A stretch of 64,000 nt of DNA from Actinoallomurus bryophytorum (GTDB lineage Bacteria > Actinomycetota > Actinomycetes > Streptosporangiales > Streptosporangiaceae). Below, piece after piece: positions 1 through 7,674 of the stretch; the stretch's first letter is position 1; every line of letters starts with the position of its first letter. The stretch spans positions 3,534,001 to 3,598,000 of the forward strand of contig NZ_VFOZ01000001.1 in NCBI RefSeq assembly GCF_006716425.1, written 5' to 3'. The translations under genes were made by a program, and so were the position numbers. The notes beneath the pieces were generated by a model. It was given only the letters and a program-made list of their open reading frames with translations, did no database searches and was not told where the DNA came from.

Positions 1-588
1 CGCAATCCCATGGTTCTCGCCAAACAGGTCGCAAGCCTGGACCTTCTCAGCGGAGGCCGACTGCTGCTCGGCATCGGCGCCGGTTACCTGGAGCCGGAGA
101 TGACCGCGGTCGGGGTGCCGATGTCCGAACGGGGCGGGCGGACCGACGAATATCTCGACGCGATGACCGCGTTGTGGACGAGCGAGGCCCCGGCCTTCCG
201 CGGCCGGTACGTGGCATTCGAAAAGATCGACGCGCATCCGCGGCCGGTACGGCCCGGCGGTCCGAGGATCGTGGTCGGCGGCCACAGCCCGGCGGCGTTC
301 CGCCGAGCCGTGACCCGCGGTCACGGCTGGTTCGGCAACGGTACGCACGACGACCTGGTCGCCTGCCTCGCCGGGCTGGGCCGCGCCGCCGCCGAGGTCG
401 ACCGCCCGGCCCGGCTCGGCCGCCTGGAGATCACCTTCATGCAGGTGAACCCGGTGACCGTGGACGCCGACGCCGCTCGCCGTTACGCGGATCTCGGGGT
501 CGACCGGCTGGTGGTCTATCCACTGCCGATCGAGGATCCCGACGACGTCATCAGGTTCCTCGAGCAGCACGCCGACCTGCCCCGCTGA
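1..588 (+). CDS. LLM-class F420-dependent oxidoreductase, 3' part
   Basis: The frame is open from the first base of the window, so the N-terminus lies to the left; 195 C-terminal residues remain. The sequence carries the bacterial luciferase-like (LLM) barrel landmarks: the LLLGIGAGY strand-loop near the left end, a strand-rich centre (RIVVGGHSPAAFRRA) and a typical ending DVIRFLEQ. Members of this family reduce or oxidise diverse substrates with F420H2 or FMNH2 in the cytoplasm. The substrate cannot be told from sequence. It ends 23 bp before a quinone-oxidoreductase-like gene on the same strand, so the two may share a transcript. Confidence 0.85.
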   Translation, partial: RNPMVLAKQVASLDLLSGGRLLLGIGAGYLEPEMTAVGVPMSERGGRTDEYLDAMTALWTSEAPAFRGRYVAFEKIDAHPRPVRPGGPRIVVGGHSPAAFRRAVTRGHGWFGNGTHDDLVACLAGLGRAAAEVDRPARLGRLEITFMQVNPVTVDADAARRYADLGVDRLVVYPLPIEDPDDVIRFLEQHADLPR

Positions 589-611
589 TCGACCATTCGA
601 GAGGATCGACC

Positions 612-1577
612 ATGCGTGCTCTGGTGCACGATGCCGATACACCTGGGGGGCTGCGTCTCGCCGAGGTCGCCGAACCCGTGCCGCGCGAGTCGCAGGTCCT
701 CGTCGAGGTCCACGCGACCTCGCTCAACCTCGGTGAGCTCGCCTATCTGGCGGAGCGGCGCTGGCCGGGCGAGATCCCGGGCTGGGATGCGGCCGGCGTC
801 GTCGTACGGGCGGCCGCCGACGGCTCCGGGCCCGCGCCGGGCACCCGGGTCACGACCTTCGGGTGGCAAGGGGGCTGGGCCGAATACCGGGCGGCGGAGA
901 CCGCGGACCTCGCCGTCGTGCCCGACGCCGTGGACCTCCGAGCCGCCAGCACGCTTCCCGTCGCGGCGGTCACCGCACTGCAGGCCCTGCGCCGGCTCGG
1001 CCCGGTACTCGGGCGCCGGGTACTCATCACCGGAGCGTCCGGGGGCGTAGGCCGTTTCGCGGTACGGCTCGCGGCCCATGCGGGCGCGGAGGTCGTCGCG
1101 GCAGTGGGCGATCCCTCCCGCGGCGAGAACCTGAGCCGACTCGGCGCCGCACAGATCGTCACCGCTCTGGAAGACATCGGGGATCCCGTCTTCGGCGTCC
1201 TCGACAACGTGGGGGGCGCCATGCTCGCGGGTGCTTTCGGCCTCCTCGAGCCCGGTGGCACCGCCCTCAGCATCGGGCAGGCCTCCGGCCAAGCGACCAC
1301 CATCGATTTTGAGAACGAACGGCTCAGAGGCGGCGGACGGCGGCTGGAACCCTTCGTCGTGAGCACACCCTTCGGCGCCGACCTCACCTACCTCGTCGGC
1401 CTCCTGGCCAAGGGATCGCTCGACCCGCAGATCGGGTGGCACGGGCCGAGGCATCGGGCGGCCGAAGCCGCCGAAGCACTGCTCTCCCGGAGAGTGCTCG
1501 GCAAGGCCGTCCTGGACGTCCCGCACACCGGCTCCGACAGGTCACCGCTGCCGCCGACGCCCACGATTTCGGGTTAG
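612..1577 (+). CDS. Zinc-binding-dehydrogenase-family (quinone oxidoreductase-like) protein
   Basis: A 321-residue medium-chain dehydrogenase/reductase. The N-terminal GroES-like domain contains the GWDAAGVV segment (residues 57-64). The Rossmann NAD(P)H-binding loop GASGGVG is at residues 141-147. No structural-zinc cysteine cluster is visible, which places it with NADPH:quinone reductase-like members rather than zinc alcohol dehydrogenases. The ATG at 612 is preceded by AGAGGA at a 6-nt spacing and begins with the family-typical MRALV strand; the open frame runs further upstream but that part overlaps the LLM gene. The physiological substrate is unknown. Confidence 0.85.
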   Translation: MRALVHDADTPGGLRLAEVAEPVPRESQVLVEVHATSLNLGELAYLAERRWPGEIPGWDAAGVVVRAAADGSGPAPGTRVTTFGWQGGWAEYRAAETADLAVVPDAVDLRAASTLPVAAVTALQALRRLGPVLGRRVLITGASGGVGRFAVRLAAHAGAEVVAAVGDPSRGENLSRLGAAQIVTALEDIGDPVFGVLDNVGGAMLAGAFGLLEPGGTALSIGQASGQATTIDFENERLRGGGRRLEPFVVSTPFGADLTYLVGLLAKGSLDPQIGWHGPRHRAAEAAEALLSRRVLGKAVLDVPHTGSDRSPLPPTPTISG

Positions 1578-1586
1578 CGTGGCGGG

Positions 1587-2231
1587 ATGGCGTCATACGG
1601 GTCGTTTCTGGTCTTCGCGGTCGTCCTGGTGCTGGTGCCAGGTCCGGACTTCGCGGTCGTCACCAAGAACACGCTCGCTTCGGGGCGGTGGCGTGGGGCC
1701 TGGAGCGCCGGTGGTGTGGCCGGTTCCAACGCCGTACAGGGGGCCGCCGCCGCGACCGGGCTCGGAACGGTGATCGTGCGGGTCGAGCCGCTGTTCGAGG
1801 CGATCAAGTGGGCCGGCGTCGCCTACCTCGCGTTCCTCGGAGTCCAGGCCGTCAGGTCCGCGATCAAGGGTGAGTACGCCTCCCTCGGCGGCGGCGGCGG
1901 CGATGACGACGCGACGGCGGATCGGCGCGCGGCCGGGGCGGCGCTCGGGGGCTGGCGCCAGGGGTTCCTGTCCAACATCACCAATCCCAAGGTGCTCGTC
2001 TTCTACCTCGCGGTCCTGCCGCAGTTCCTCGGTGGCGGGGCGAGCACGCCGGTGCTGCTCGTCTTCGCGCTCAGCCACGCCCTGCTCTCGCTGCTCTACC
2101 TCCTGACGCTAGCCACGTTCCTGCACCGCGCACGCCGGGTGCTGACACGCCGTCGCGTACGGCGTGGGCTGGACGCGGCCACAGGAACCGCGCTGCTGGG
2201 CTTCAGCGCGAGGCTGGCCGCCGAGCACTGA
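1587..2231 (+). CDS. LysE/RhtB-family translocator
   Basis: A 214-residue integral membrane protein starting 9 bp after the previous stop. The N-terminal helix ends in VPGPDFAVV, the LysE/RhtB hallmark (PGP), followed by about five further hydrophobic helices. A G-rich acidic linker (residues about 97-108) precedes GFLSNITNPKVLVFYLAVLPQF, the second family signature. LysE proteins export amino acids or small related metabolites through the cytoplasmic membrane. The substrate is not predictable here. Its last 29 bp overlap the 3' end of the convergent quinone-oxidoreductase gene. Confidence 0.85.
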   Translation: MASYGSFLVFAVVLVLVPGPDFAVVTKNTLASGRWRGAWSAGGVAGSNAVQGAAAATGLGTVIVRVEPLFEAIKWAGVAYLAFLGVQAVRSAIKGEYASLGGGGGDDDATADRRAAGAALGGWRQGFLSNITNPKVLVFYLAVLPQFLGGGASTPVLLVFALSHALLSLLYLLTLATFLHRARRVLTRRRVRRGLDAATGTALLGFSARLAAEH

Positions 2232-3180
2232 CCTCCAGCAGCGTCTTGCCGACCGTCGCACGGGACTGGATCGCGGCATGCGCGTCCGCCGCGCGTTCGA
2301 GGGGAAAGCACTGGCCGATGACCGGCCGCAGCCGGCCGGCCGCCGCCTCACTCAGCGCGTCAGCGGTGAGGGCCCGCGACTCCTCCGGCGTCGTACGTGG
2401 CCGCACCAGCGTCACGCCGCGCTCGGCGGCGAGCTCCGCCGGGACATCCGCCCACGTTCCGCTCGCCAGGCCATGGCTCACCATCCGCCCGCCCCGGTCG
2501 AGCAGCTCGAACGCCGACCGGGCGATCGTCCCGCCGACACCGTCGAACACGACGTCCACACCCCCGACGGCCGCGCGTACCGCGGACGCCCACTCCGGTT
2601 CGCGGTAGTCCACCGCGACCTCGGCGCCGAGGTCGCGTGCCAGCCCGGCCTTGCGCGCGCCGCCGGCCGCCGCGACGACCACGGCGCCCGCGGTACGGGC
2701 GAGCTGGACCAGCAACGTGCCCACCCCACCCGCCGCCGCCTCCACGAGCACCCGGTCACCGGGGCCCACGCCCGCGGCACGTACGAGCGACAGCGCCGTA
2801 CGACCGTCGGCCAGGAGCGCCACCGCGGCGTCGAGCTCCACACCGTCCGGCACCTCGACGAGGACATCCGCGGCGACGACCGCGCGTTCGGCGTAGCCGC
2901 CCGAACCGCCCATGCTGCCGACCACCCGCCGACCGGCCAGCTCCGGAGAGACGCCCGCGCCGACCGAGGTGACCACGCCGCCCACGCCGTTCCCCGGAAT
3001 CATCGGCAACTCCGCCGCGTACGGCCCGAAGCCGCTCGCGCGGAACTGCGTCTCCACGAACGTGATGTTCGCGTACGCCACCCCGACCAGCACCTGCCCC
3101 GGCCCGGCCACCGGCTCCGGGGCGTCGCCCGCGACGAGCGCCTCCGGGCCGCCGAACTCCTTCAACCACACCGCACGCAT
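2203..3180 (-). CDS. NADPH:quinone reductase-like zinc-binding dehydrogenase
   Basis: A 325-residue medium-chain dehydrogenase/reductase opening with MRAVWLKEFGGPEAL, the characteristic quinone oxidoreductase N-terminus. The GroES-like domain contains PGNGVGGVV and the nucleotide-binding loop reads AAAGGVG. The start at 3180 has an upstream AAAGGGG; longer in-frame starts would invade the intergenic space and lack family similarity. It lies 49 bp downstream of the CarH-like regulator on the same strand and may be co-transcribed with it. The C-terminal coding end overlaps the convergent LysE gene by 29 bp. Confidence 0.85.
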   Translation of the reverse strand: MRAVWLKEFGGPEALVAGDAPEPVAGPGQVLVGVAYANITFVETQFRASGFGPYAAELPMIPGNGVGGVVTSVGAGVSPELAGRRVVGSMGGSGGYAERAVVAADVLVEVPDGVELDAAVALLADGRTALSLVRAAGVGPGDRVLVEAAAGGVGTLLVQLARTAGAVVVAAAGGARKAGLARDLGAEVAVDYREPEWASAVRAAVGGVDVVFDGVGGTIARSAFELLDRGGRMVSHGLASGTWADVPAELAAERGVTLVRPRTTPEESRALTADALSEAAAGRLRPVIGQCFPLERAADAHAAIQSRATVGKTLLEVSARRPASR

Positions 3181-3229
3181 GGGACCCCTTTCGATGGCCT
3201 CAAGCGTGCAACCTCGAGCAGGGTCGAGG

Positions 3230-4099
3230 TCAAGCGGACAGGCGCTCGGCCTCGGTGATCGGGTCGCCGTCCAGGAGGCGCGCGGTCGCCGCGCGTGCCA
3301 CCGTCTCCGTCGCACCCCGTCCCCCGATCGCGAGCGGCGCGACGCCGGCGAGCCGCAGCAAGTCCGGCTCGAGTCCGTCGAGGACCGCGGGATCGGTGGC
3401 GGAGACCACGATGAGCCGGGGAGGCGCGGCCGTGGCGGTGTCGATCAGGTCCGACATCGGCGTGGACGCTCCCAGGTAGCTCACGCGCCAGCCGTTGCGG
3501 TGCAGTACGAGGCCGAACATCATCAGCGGGATGTCGTGCTGCTCTCCCGGCGCACAGGCGAGCAGGGCCCGTGGGCCGTGGCCGCGACCCCAGCCCCGGG
3601 TGAGGGCCGCCAGCCGGGCACGCAGGACATTGCTGGCGAAATGCTCCTGCGCGACGGTGACCTCACCGCGGCGCCAGCGCTCCCCCATCTCACGGAGGAA
3701 GGGCAGCAGGACGTCGCGCAGCACGGTCTCCGGCGTGAAGTCGGTCAGCAGCCGGTCGAGGAGCGTCTCCGCCGAGGCTTCGTCGAAGCCTTCGAGCGCT
3801 CGGGCGAGTGCCTTCACGGCGGCGGGCAGGCCGGGCGGAACCGGGGACGGCTCCACGGCCGCCGGTGCCTCGCTCAGGGCGGCCTGAGCCGCCTCGGCGG
3901 TGGACAGCCCGCGCCTGAGATGTGCCTGCATGACGCGAATGCGATGCTCGTCGACCTCGGAGTACAGGCGATAGCCACCCTCCGATCGCGCGGGGTCCAG
4001 TACGCCGTACCGGCGCTCCCATGCCCGCAGGACATGCGCACTGACCCCGAGCCGCCGGCTGAGCTCACCGATCCGCAGCAGCGCGCGCACGGGTTCCAT
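3230..4099 (-). CDS. MerR-family regulator with B12-binding domain (CarH/LitR-like)
   Basis: A 289-residue regulator. Residues 8-60 form a MerR winged helix (GELSRRLGVS..LRAWERRYGVL). Residues about 90-165 are the cobalamin-capping helical bundle and about 175-285 the Rossmann B12-binding domain, with APGEQHDIP giving the expected lower cobalt ligand His188. The capping segment keeps the Trp (142), Glu (152) and His (153) in the spacing of the CarH W-x9-E-H pattern. The residue right after the Trp, His132 in Thermus CarH (the upper ligand of the light-exposed state), is Arg143 here. CarH proteins bind adenosylcobalamin and act as green-light-responsive repressors; whether this one still senses light is open. 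No ribosome-binding site is visible, so a leaderless start is likely. Confidence 0.85.
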   Translation of the reverse strand: MEPVRALLRIGELSRRLGVSAHVLRAWERRYGVLDPARSEGGYRLYSEVDEHRIRVMQAHLRRGLSTAEAAQAALSEAPAAVEPSPVPPGLPAAVKALARALEGFDEASAETLLDRLLTDFTPETVLRDVLLPFLREMGERWRRGEVTVAQEHFASNVLRARLAALTRGWGRGHGPRALLACAPGEQHDIPLMMFGLVLHRNGWRVSYLGASTPMSDLIDTATAAPPRLIVVSATDPAVLDGLEPDLLRLAGVAPLAIGGRGATETVARAATARLLDGDPITEAERLSA

Positions 4100-4105
4100 A
4101 CGTCC

Positions 4106-4136
4106 AATGTACAGACCCTAGACCAACATTTGACAA
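4106..4136 (-). promoter_or_regulatory. Promoter of the CarH-like gene with 19-bp spacer
   Basis: Reading the minus strand, TTGTCA (4131-4136) and TACATT (4106-4111) are separated by 19 bp, the over-long spacer typical of MerR-controlled promoters. The spacer side carries inverted AATGT..ACATT arms that overlap the -10. The box lies 6 nt before the ATG, consistent with a leaderless transcript. Autoregulation by the encoded protein is inferred. Confidence 0.5.
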
Positions 4137-4159
4137 ACCTTCGTAAACGCGCATAGCTT
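4130..4159 (+). promoter_or_regulatory. Divergent sigma70-type promoter
   Basis: TTGACA (4130-4135) and TAGCTT (4154-4159) are separated by 18 bp on the plus strand and overlap the -35 of the regulator promoter. The predicted start is near 4166. No plus-strand protein gene follows before a strong terminator, so this promoter would make a short RNA. Confidence 0.45.
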
Positions 4160-4165
4160 CGAAAC

Positions 4166-4318
4166 GAGGCCGAACAGGGGGATTGCCGCAGCCGACCTCG
4201 CGATGAGAGTCCGGCCACCGGGGCCATATACCGGGACCGCGACGGTCGGTTCACCTGTACAGGCCTCTGGGGGGTAACCGGGGGTGGAAGACGGGCGGCA
4301 TCAAAACCGCCCGTCTTC
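4166..4318 (+). ncRNA. Candidate small RNA next to the CarH-like gene
   Basis: The interval is bounded by a good divergent promoter and a 12-bp-stem terminator, giving a transcript of roughly 150 nt. The first six bases (GAGGCC, 4166-4171) can pair with GGCCTC at 4262-4267, closing a large structured loop. Inside it are a GACCG/CGGTC hairpin (4235-4247) and a CCTGTACAGG palindrome (4254-4263). A 24-codon ORF (4203-4277, ATG to TAA) lies within it, without a clear ribosome-binding site. I do not recognise a known RNA family. Confidence 0.35.
4287..4318 (+). terminator. Intrinsic terminator
   Basis: A perfect 12-bp stem (4287-4298 with 4307-4318) with an 8-nt loop CATCAAAA, followed on the plus strand by TTCGCC. 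On the minus strand it is followed by C-rich sequence, so plus-strand use is more likely. Confidence 0.6.
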
Positions 4319-4599
4319 TTCGCCGGGTTCTCCCCGGAGACCGCGCCCTGACCGCGTTCCTGAAGCGCCCCGGACGTGGCCAGGGCGCCCGCCCGGCACT
4401 GATGACCGATGACCGACCCCCCGGAGCCTGGACGGGTCGCGATCGGCCGCCGTATGGCTAGAGGACGGGTACGCCGGCCGGCGGCCGGTCCGCGCGAGCC
4501 ACGGCCGCACGGCGCCCGCACGGGTGTCGTCGGATGAGGACAGGCCATGACTCGGGCGAAGGGGGACAGGAGAGCCGCGCCGGCCCCGGGCGATCCGGC
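4319..4599. other. Intergenic stretch with nothing recognised
   Basis: Between the terminator and the end of the STAS gene I see no convincing coding frame, tRNA or strong hairpin. It probably carries the 3' end of the anti-sigma operon transcript. Confidence 0.4.
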
Positions 4600-4974
4600 T
4601 CAGGTGGCGGCGAGGGCCGCCTCCACGTCGTCGTACAGCGGAAGCCGCTGGGCCAGCCCCGTGATCCACAGGACCCGGGCGGTGGTGTACTCCACGCCGG
4701 CCAGCACGAGCATGCCGTCCTCCGCGGCCGAGAGGCGCTTCCAGTACGCCACGACCGTGCTCAGGGCACTGGTGTCGATGAAACTCAGGCCCGAGAAGTC
4801 AAGGATGATCTTGCGACCATGCTCCCGGATCACCCGATCAAGATGGGCGGTGAACTGGGTACGGCTGACAATGTCCAGCTCCCCCTTGATCGCGACGACC
4901 GTCCGGTCGCCATGGCGAGTGGAGCTGAGTTCGAGCGCTGCCACGGTGACCTCCACGGACTCAGAGGACGCCAC
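4600..4974 (-). CDS. STAS-domain anti-sigma factor antagonist
   Basis: A 124-residue single STAS domain. The LDFSGLSFIDTSAL block (residues 59-71) is the phosphorylation loop of SpoIIAA/RsbV-type antagonists. The position that is usually the phosphorylated Ser holds Thr68, followed by Ser69. Unphosphorylated antagonists sequester an anti-sigma kinase and free the sigma factor. The gene starts 8 bp after the stop of an anti-sigma-like ATPase on the same strand, so the two likely form a partner-switching pair. No sigma factor is adjacent. Confidence 0.88.
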   Translation of the reverse strand: MASSESVEVTVAALELSSTRHGDRTVVAIKGELDIVSRTQFTAHLDRVIREHGRKIILDFSGLSFIDTSALSTVVAYWKRLSAAEDGMLVLAGVEYTTARVLWITGLAQRLPLYDDVEAALAAT

Positions 4975-4982
4975 CGTACAGG

Positions 4983-5462
4983 TCAGACGTACCGCGATGG
5001 GAGAGGCATCTCAAGACGAACTATCGTACCCCGTTCACCTGCGATGATATGCACCGCCGAGCAGATCTGACGGGTCACCCACAGGCCCATGCCACCCTCG
5101 GCGTCGGACGGCGGTGGCGTCTCTCCGGCGGCGGACGGGACCCATCGTCCCTCGTCGCGTATCTCGGCGATCACCCGTCCTTCCGAGGCCCACATGTGGA
5201 GCTCGGCCTTCGGCGAGCCATGGCGTACCCCGTTCGTGGCGATCTCGTTGACGGCGATCACCAAGTCGCCCACCGAGTCCTCGTCGAGCCCGCACCTTCG
5301 GGCGTGCGCCGCGACGAACCGTCGCACGCCCGGCAGATGGTCCACGGTGAAATCCATCTCGTCTACCTGGTCCCCCGACTCTTCCGGCATCCGCTGGCGG
5401 AACCGCACGGTTGGGTACGAGACCGCCGCCCCAACATTTACCACCTTGTCCACCTTGCCCAT
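4983..5462 (-). CDS. HATPase-fold anti-sigma regulatory kinase-like protein
   Basis: A 159-residue protein with the histidine-kinase-like ATPase fold of RsbW/SpoIIAB relatives. Its N box is VNEIATNGVRHG (71-82), the G1-like box is RDEGRW (102-107) and the G2-like box is EGGMGLWV (122-129). It would phosphorylate the STAS partner encoded 8 bp downstream and bind a sigma factor. The start is uncertain: the frame stays open to about 5696, no candidate has a strong ribosome-binding site, and ATG 5462 or the nearby GTG in DKVVNVG are the most plausible. Confidence 0.8.
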   Translation of the reverse strand: MGKVDKVVNVGAAVSYPTVRFRQRMPEESGDQVDEMDFTVDHLPGVRRFVAAHARRCGLDEDSVGDLVIAVNEIATNGVRHGSPKAELHMWASEGRVIAEIRDEGRWVPSAAGETPPPSDAEGGMGLWVTRQICSAVHIIAGERGTIVRLEMPLPSRYV

Positions 5463-5958
5463 CTGTCGCGCAGTTGGCCTGGCGCCCTGCTTTTCGTCGT
5501 CTGTCGCACGCCTACGAGTGGTGTCGTACCCATTTGCCGGGCTTTGTTGCATCTTTGTCGAGACGGAGACGGACCGAGCACGTTGTCGTACGTCGGGGCC
5601 GGTACGTTTCCTCCCGCGCGGAAGCGGATCCACAGTACGGCGCGAGGATCGCGCGCCGCCGGTGGGGTCACGGTCTGGGCATGACTGAGGCCCCACGGTC
5701 CGGGATCACGTAACGCGCGCCGGAGACGGGGTTCGGGCGTCGGGGGAGATCGCGCATCGGGGTGGATTTCGCCGGCCCGTACGGCCTGCGTGAGACCGCC
5801 GCGGCGACGTGACCTGATGGCGCGCTGGAAGAGCCGCATGCCTCGCTGGAGCGGCCAGGGTGCTCAACACGGCACCGATGGCATCACAGGCTCAGCGCCC
5901 GCGTTGGACGGCAGGCCCGCCGAGATGACGTCGGCCGCAGGTCCGGCCGACGGCTGAA
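5463..5958. other. Long leader/intergenic region
   Basis: About 500 bp between the anti-sigma gene and the FHA operon terminator. It holds the promoter region of the anti-sigma operon and related GTACGAC-type words near 5530 and 5590 that could be regulatory. An open frame continues the anti-sigma gene upstream, but its composition (S/R-rich, no domain) does not look coding. No RNA gene is seen. Confidence 0.35.
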
Positions 5959-5987
5959 CCCTGGCGACCCGAGAAGAGTCGCCAGGG
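5959..5987 (-). terminator. Terminator of the AAA/radical SAM/FHA operon
   Basis: A perfect 10-bp stem CCCTGGCGAC/GTCGCCAGGG with a 9-nt loop, 8 bp past the stop of the FHA gene. Confidence 0.65.
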
Positions 5988-5994
5988 AACGACG

Positions 5995-7017
5995 TCAGCG
6001 ACCGACGCGTACCTGACCGCGCGCGTCGGCCGCGAGGCGGATGGAGTCGCCGTCGCGCAGTGAGGCCTGCTCGCCCGGCTGCAACCGCCGGTCGTTGACG
6101 AACGTGCCGTTGGTCGACCGCTCGTCACGCACCCACGGCTGCCCGCTGTTGTCGATGCCGAGCGTCGCGTGCCGGCGGGAGACGTTGTCGAAACGGGAGA
6201 ACGTGCTGGCCACCGGCGAGTGCACCGGGTCGCGGCCGAGCACCAGCTCCTGTCCCGGTGTGACCTGAAGGTCGCCCGAGGAGAACGTCACGACGACGTT
6301 GACCTGCTGCGGACCGCCACCCCCGCCGACCGGGTCGTGGATCGGGCGCAGGCACTGGACACAGACCGGGTTGCCGACATCGGGGATCTCGGCACCGCAG
6401 TGCGGGCAGAACGGCGTGAACGCGGCCGTCGACTCGCCACCGGTCATGGTGGGCTCGCGCGGCGGCGGCGGCACGTGCGGAGCGCCAGGAGAGCCGTAGC
6501 CGCCTCCGTAGCCCTGCTGCTGCGGCGGCGCGTAGCCCTGCTGTTGCTGCGGCGGATAGCCGCCCTGCTGCTGCGGCGGGTATCCCGGCTGCCGGTCCTG
6601 CGGCGGCGGGGGGTAGCCCTGGTCCTGCGGCGGCGGGTAGCCTCCCGGCCGCTGCTGGTCCTGGGGTGGGTACCCCTGGTCCTGCTGCGGGGGGTATCCC
6701 TGCTGCTGGGGAGGGTATCCCTGCTGGCGGTCCTGCGGCGGCGGGTAACCCTGCTGCTGGTAGTCCTGCGGGGGGTAGTCCTGCTGGGGCGGGTACTGCT
6801 GGTAGCCCTGCTGGTCCTGCCCCTGGTAACCGCCCTGCTGCTGCTGCGGGGGATAGCCTTGCTGGTCCTGCGGCGGGTAACCCTGCTGCTGGTCCTGCTG
6901 CGGTGGGTACTGCTGCTGCGGTGGCTCCCGCCGTGCGAGGTTCGCTCCGCAGTTGATACAGATCAGGTCTCCCTGTCGTACCGGAGCGGCACAGACCGGG
7001 CATGTCAGGGGCGCCAT
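5995..7017 (-). CDS. Zinc-ribbon, Q/P/Y-rich, FHA-domain protein
   Basis: A 340-residue protein in four parts. Residues 6-23 form a zinc ribbon (C6, C9, C20, C23). Residues about 32-175 are low-complexity repeats of the GYPPQQ type, rich in Gln, Pro and Tyr and probably disordered. A second ribbon CPHC..CVQC follows, and the last 90 residues are an FHA domain with the phosphothreonine-binding pattern [21 protein letters not shown] domains read phosphothreonine on partner proteins. There is no signal peptide or membrane helix. Its start overlaps the radical SAM gene by 13 bp, so the two are translationally linked. Which kinase writes the signal is unknown. Confidence 0.88.
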   Translation of the reverse strand: MAPLTCPVCAAPVRQGDLICINCGANLARREPPQQQYPPQQDQQQGYPPQDQQGYPPQQQQGGYQGQDQQGYQQYPPQQDYPPQDYQQQGYPPPQDRQQGYPPQQQGYPPQQDQGYPPQDQQRPGGYPPPQDQGYPPPPQDRQPGYPPQQQGGYPPQQQQGYAPPQQQGYGGGYGSPGAPHVPPPPREPTMTGGESTAAFTPFCPHCGAEIPDVGNPVCVQCLRPIHDPVGGGGGPQQVNVVVTFSSGDLQVTPGQELVLGRDPVHSPVASTFSRFDNVSRRHATLGIDNSGQPWVRDERSTNGTFVNDRRLQPGEQASLRDGDSIRLAADARGQVRVGR

Positions 7018-7655
7018 GACACCTCCCCGCCGTGGACTCCGGAGAGCGAAAGTCGCTCTGTCAGCCGCTCCATGTCGCCCCTCCGTGGAATCCCGATGTA
7101 GTAAATACGGTTGGCTTCAACCGATATCTGCATGTGCGGCCGCGTTTCGCCGCCCTCAGCGTCACCATAGCGTTTCTCGCCCAGCTCACTAACAGGGATG
7201 ATGCGCTGATTGGCCGAGCCACGCCAGAGGTGCCCGGAGTCTGTGGAGTTCAGGCGGTCGATGTACGGCCCAGTGACCACCGCGTCGCAGAGCGCGAGAA
7301 GTTCGCGCGACGGCGCGGATGCCTTCAGGCGTGACAGTGCGTATCCGGTGTATATCAGAATGTCCACATCCGGCGGCGCCCAGGCGCGGACGCCCACGAG
7401 GAGCTCGCGCAGCGCCTCCGGTTGCTGGAACGGCTCTCCCCCGGAGATCGTCACGCCGTCGACCCGGTCGAGCGACCTCAGCCAGCCGAGGACGGCCGGG
7501 ACGGGGATCGCGGTGGCCGGGTCGGCCTCCCAGGTGTCGCGGGACACGCAGCCGGGGCAGTGGATGGTGCAGCCCTGAGTCCAGATCCCGGCCCGCCTGC
7601 CGGGGCCGAGCGTCGTCACCGGGTAGTGCGCCTTGGCCAGCAGCAGCTCGGTCAT
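7005..7655 (-). CDS. NrdG-like radical SAM (4Fe-4S single-cluster) protein
   Basis: A 216-residue radical SAM domain with [11 protein letters not shown], the CxxxCxxC cluster ligands being Cys29, Cys33 and Cys36. It also has the SAM-binding ISGGEPFQQ and the WRGSANQRI stretch seen in activases of anaerobic ribonucleotide reductase. No NrdD-type reductase lies in the window, so a role in deoxynucleotide synthesis is unlikely here. ATG 7655 was chosen because it has GAGGG upstream and sits 19 bp after the AAA+ gene; a longer start would overlap that gene. The radical chemistry substrate is unknown and may be a partner protein. Confidence 0.85.
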   Translation of the reverse strand: MTELLLAKAHYPVTTLGPGRRAGIWTQGCTIHCPGCVSRDTWEADPATAIPVPAVLGWLRSLDRVDGVTISGGEPFQQPEALRELLVGVRAWAPPDVDILIYTGYALSRLKASAPSRELLALCDAVVTGPYIDRLNSTDSGHLWRGSANQRIIPVSELGEKRYGDAEGGETRPHMQISVEANRIYYIGIPRRGDMERLTERLSLSGVHGGEVSWRP

Positions 7656-7674
7656 GGGCCCTCGATCAGAGCGC

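Noticed and set aside
6530-6930. CRISPR array or tandem repeat locus
   Set aside because: The repeats are short, irregular and in frame with a coding sequence (GYPPQQ units).
7005-7655. Anaerobic ribonucleotide reductase activase NrdG
   Set aside because: It has NrdG-like motifs, but no NrdD gene is present and it sits in an AAA+/FHA operon.
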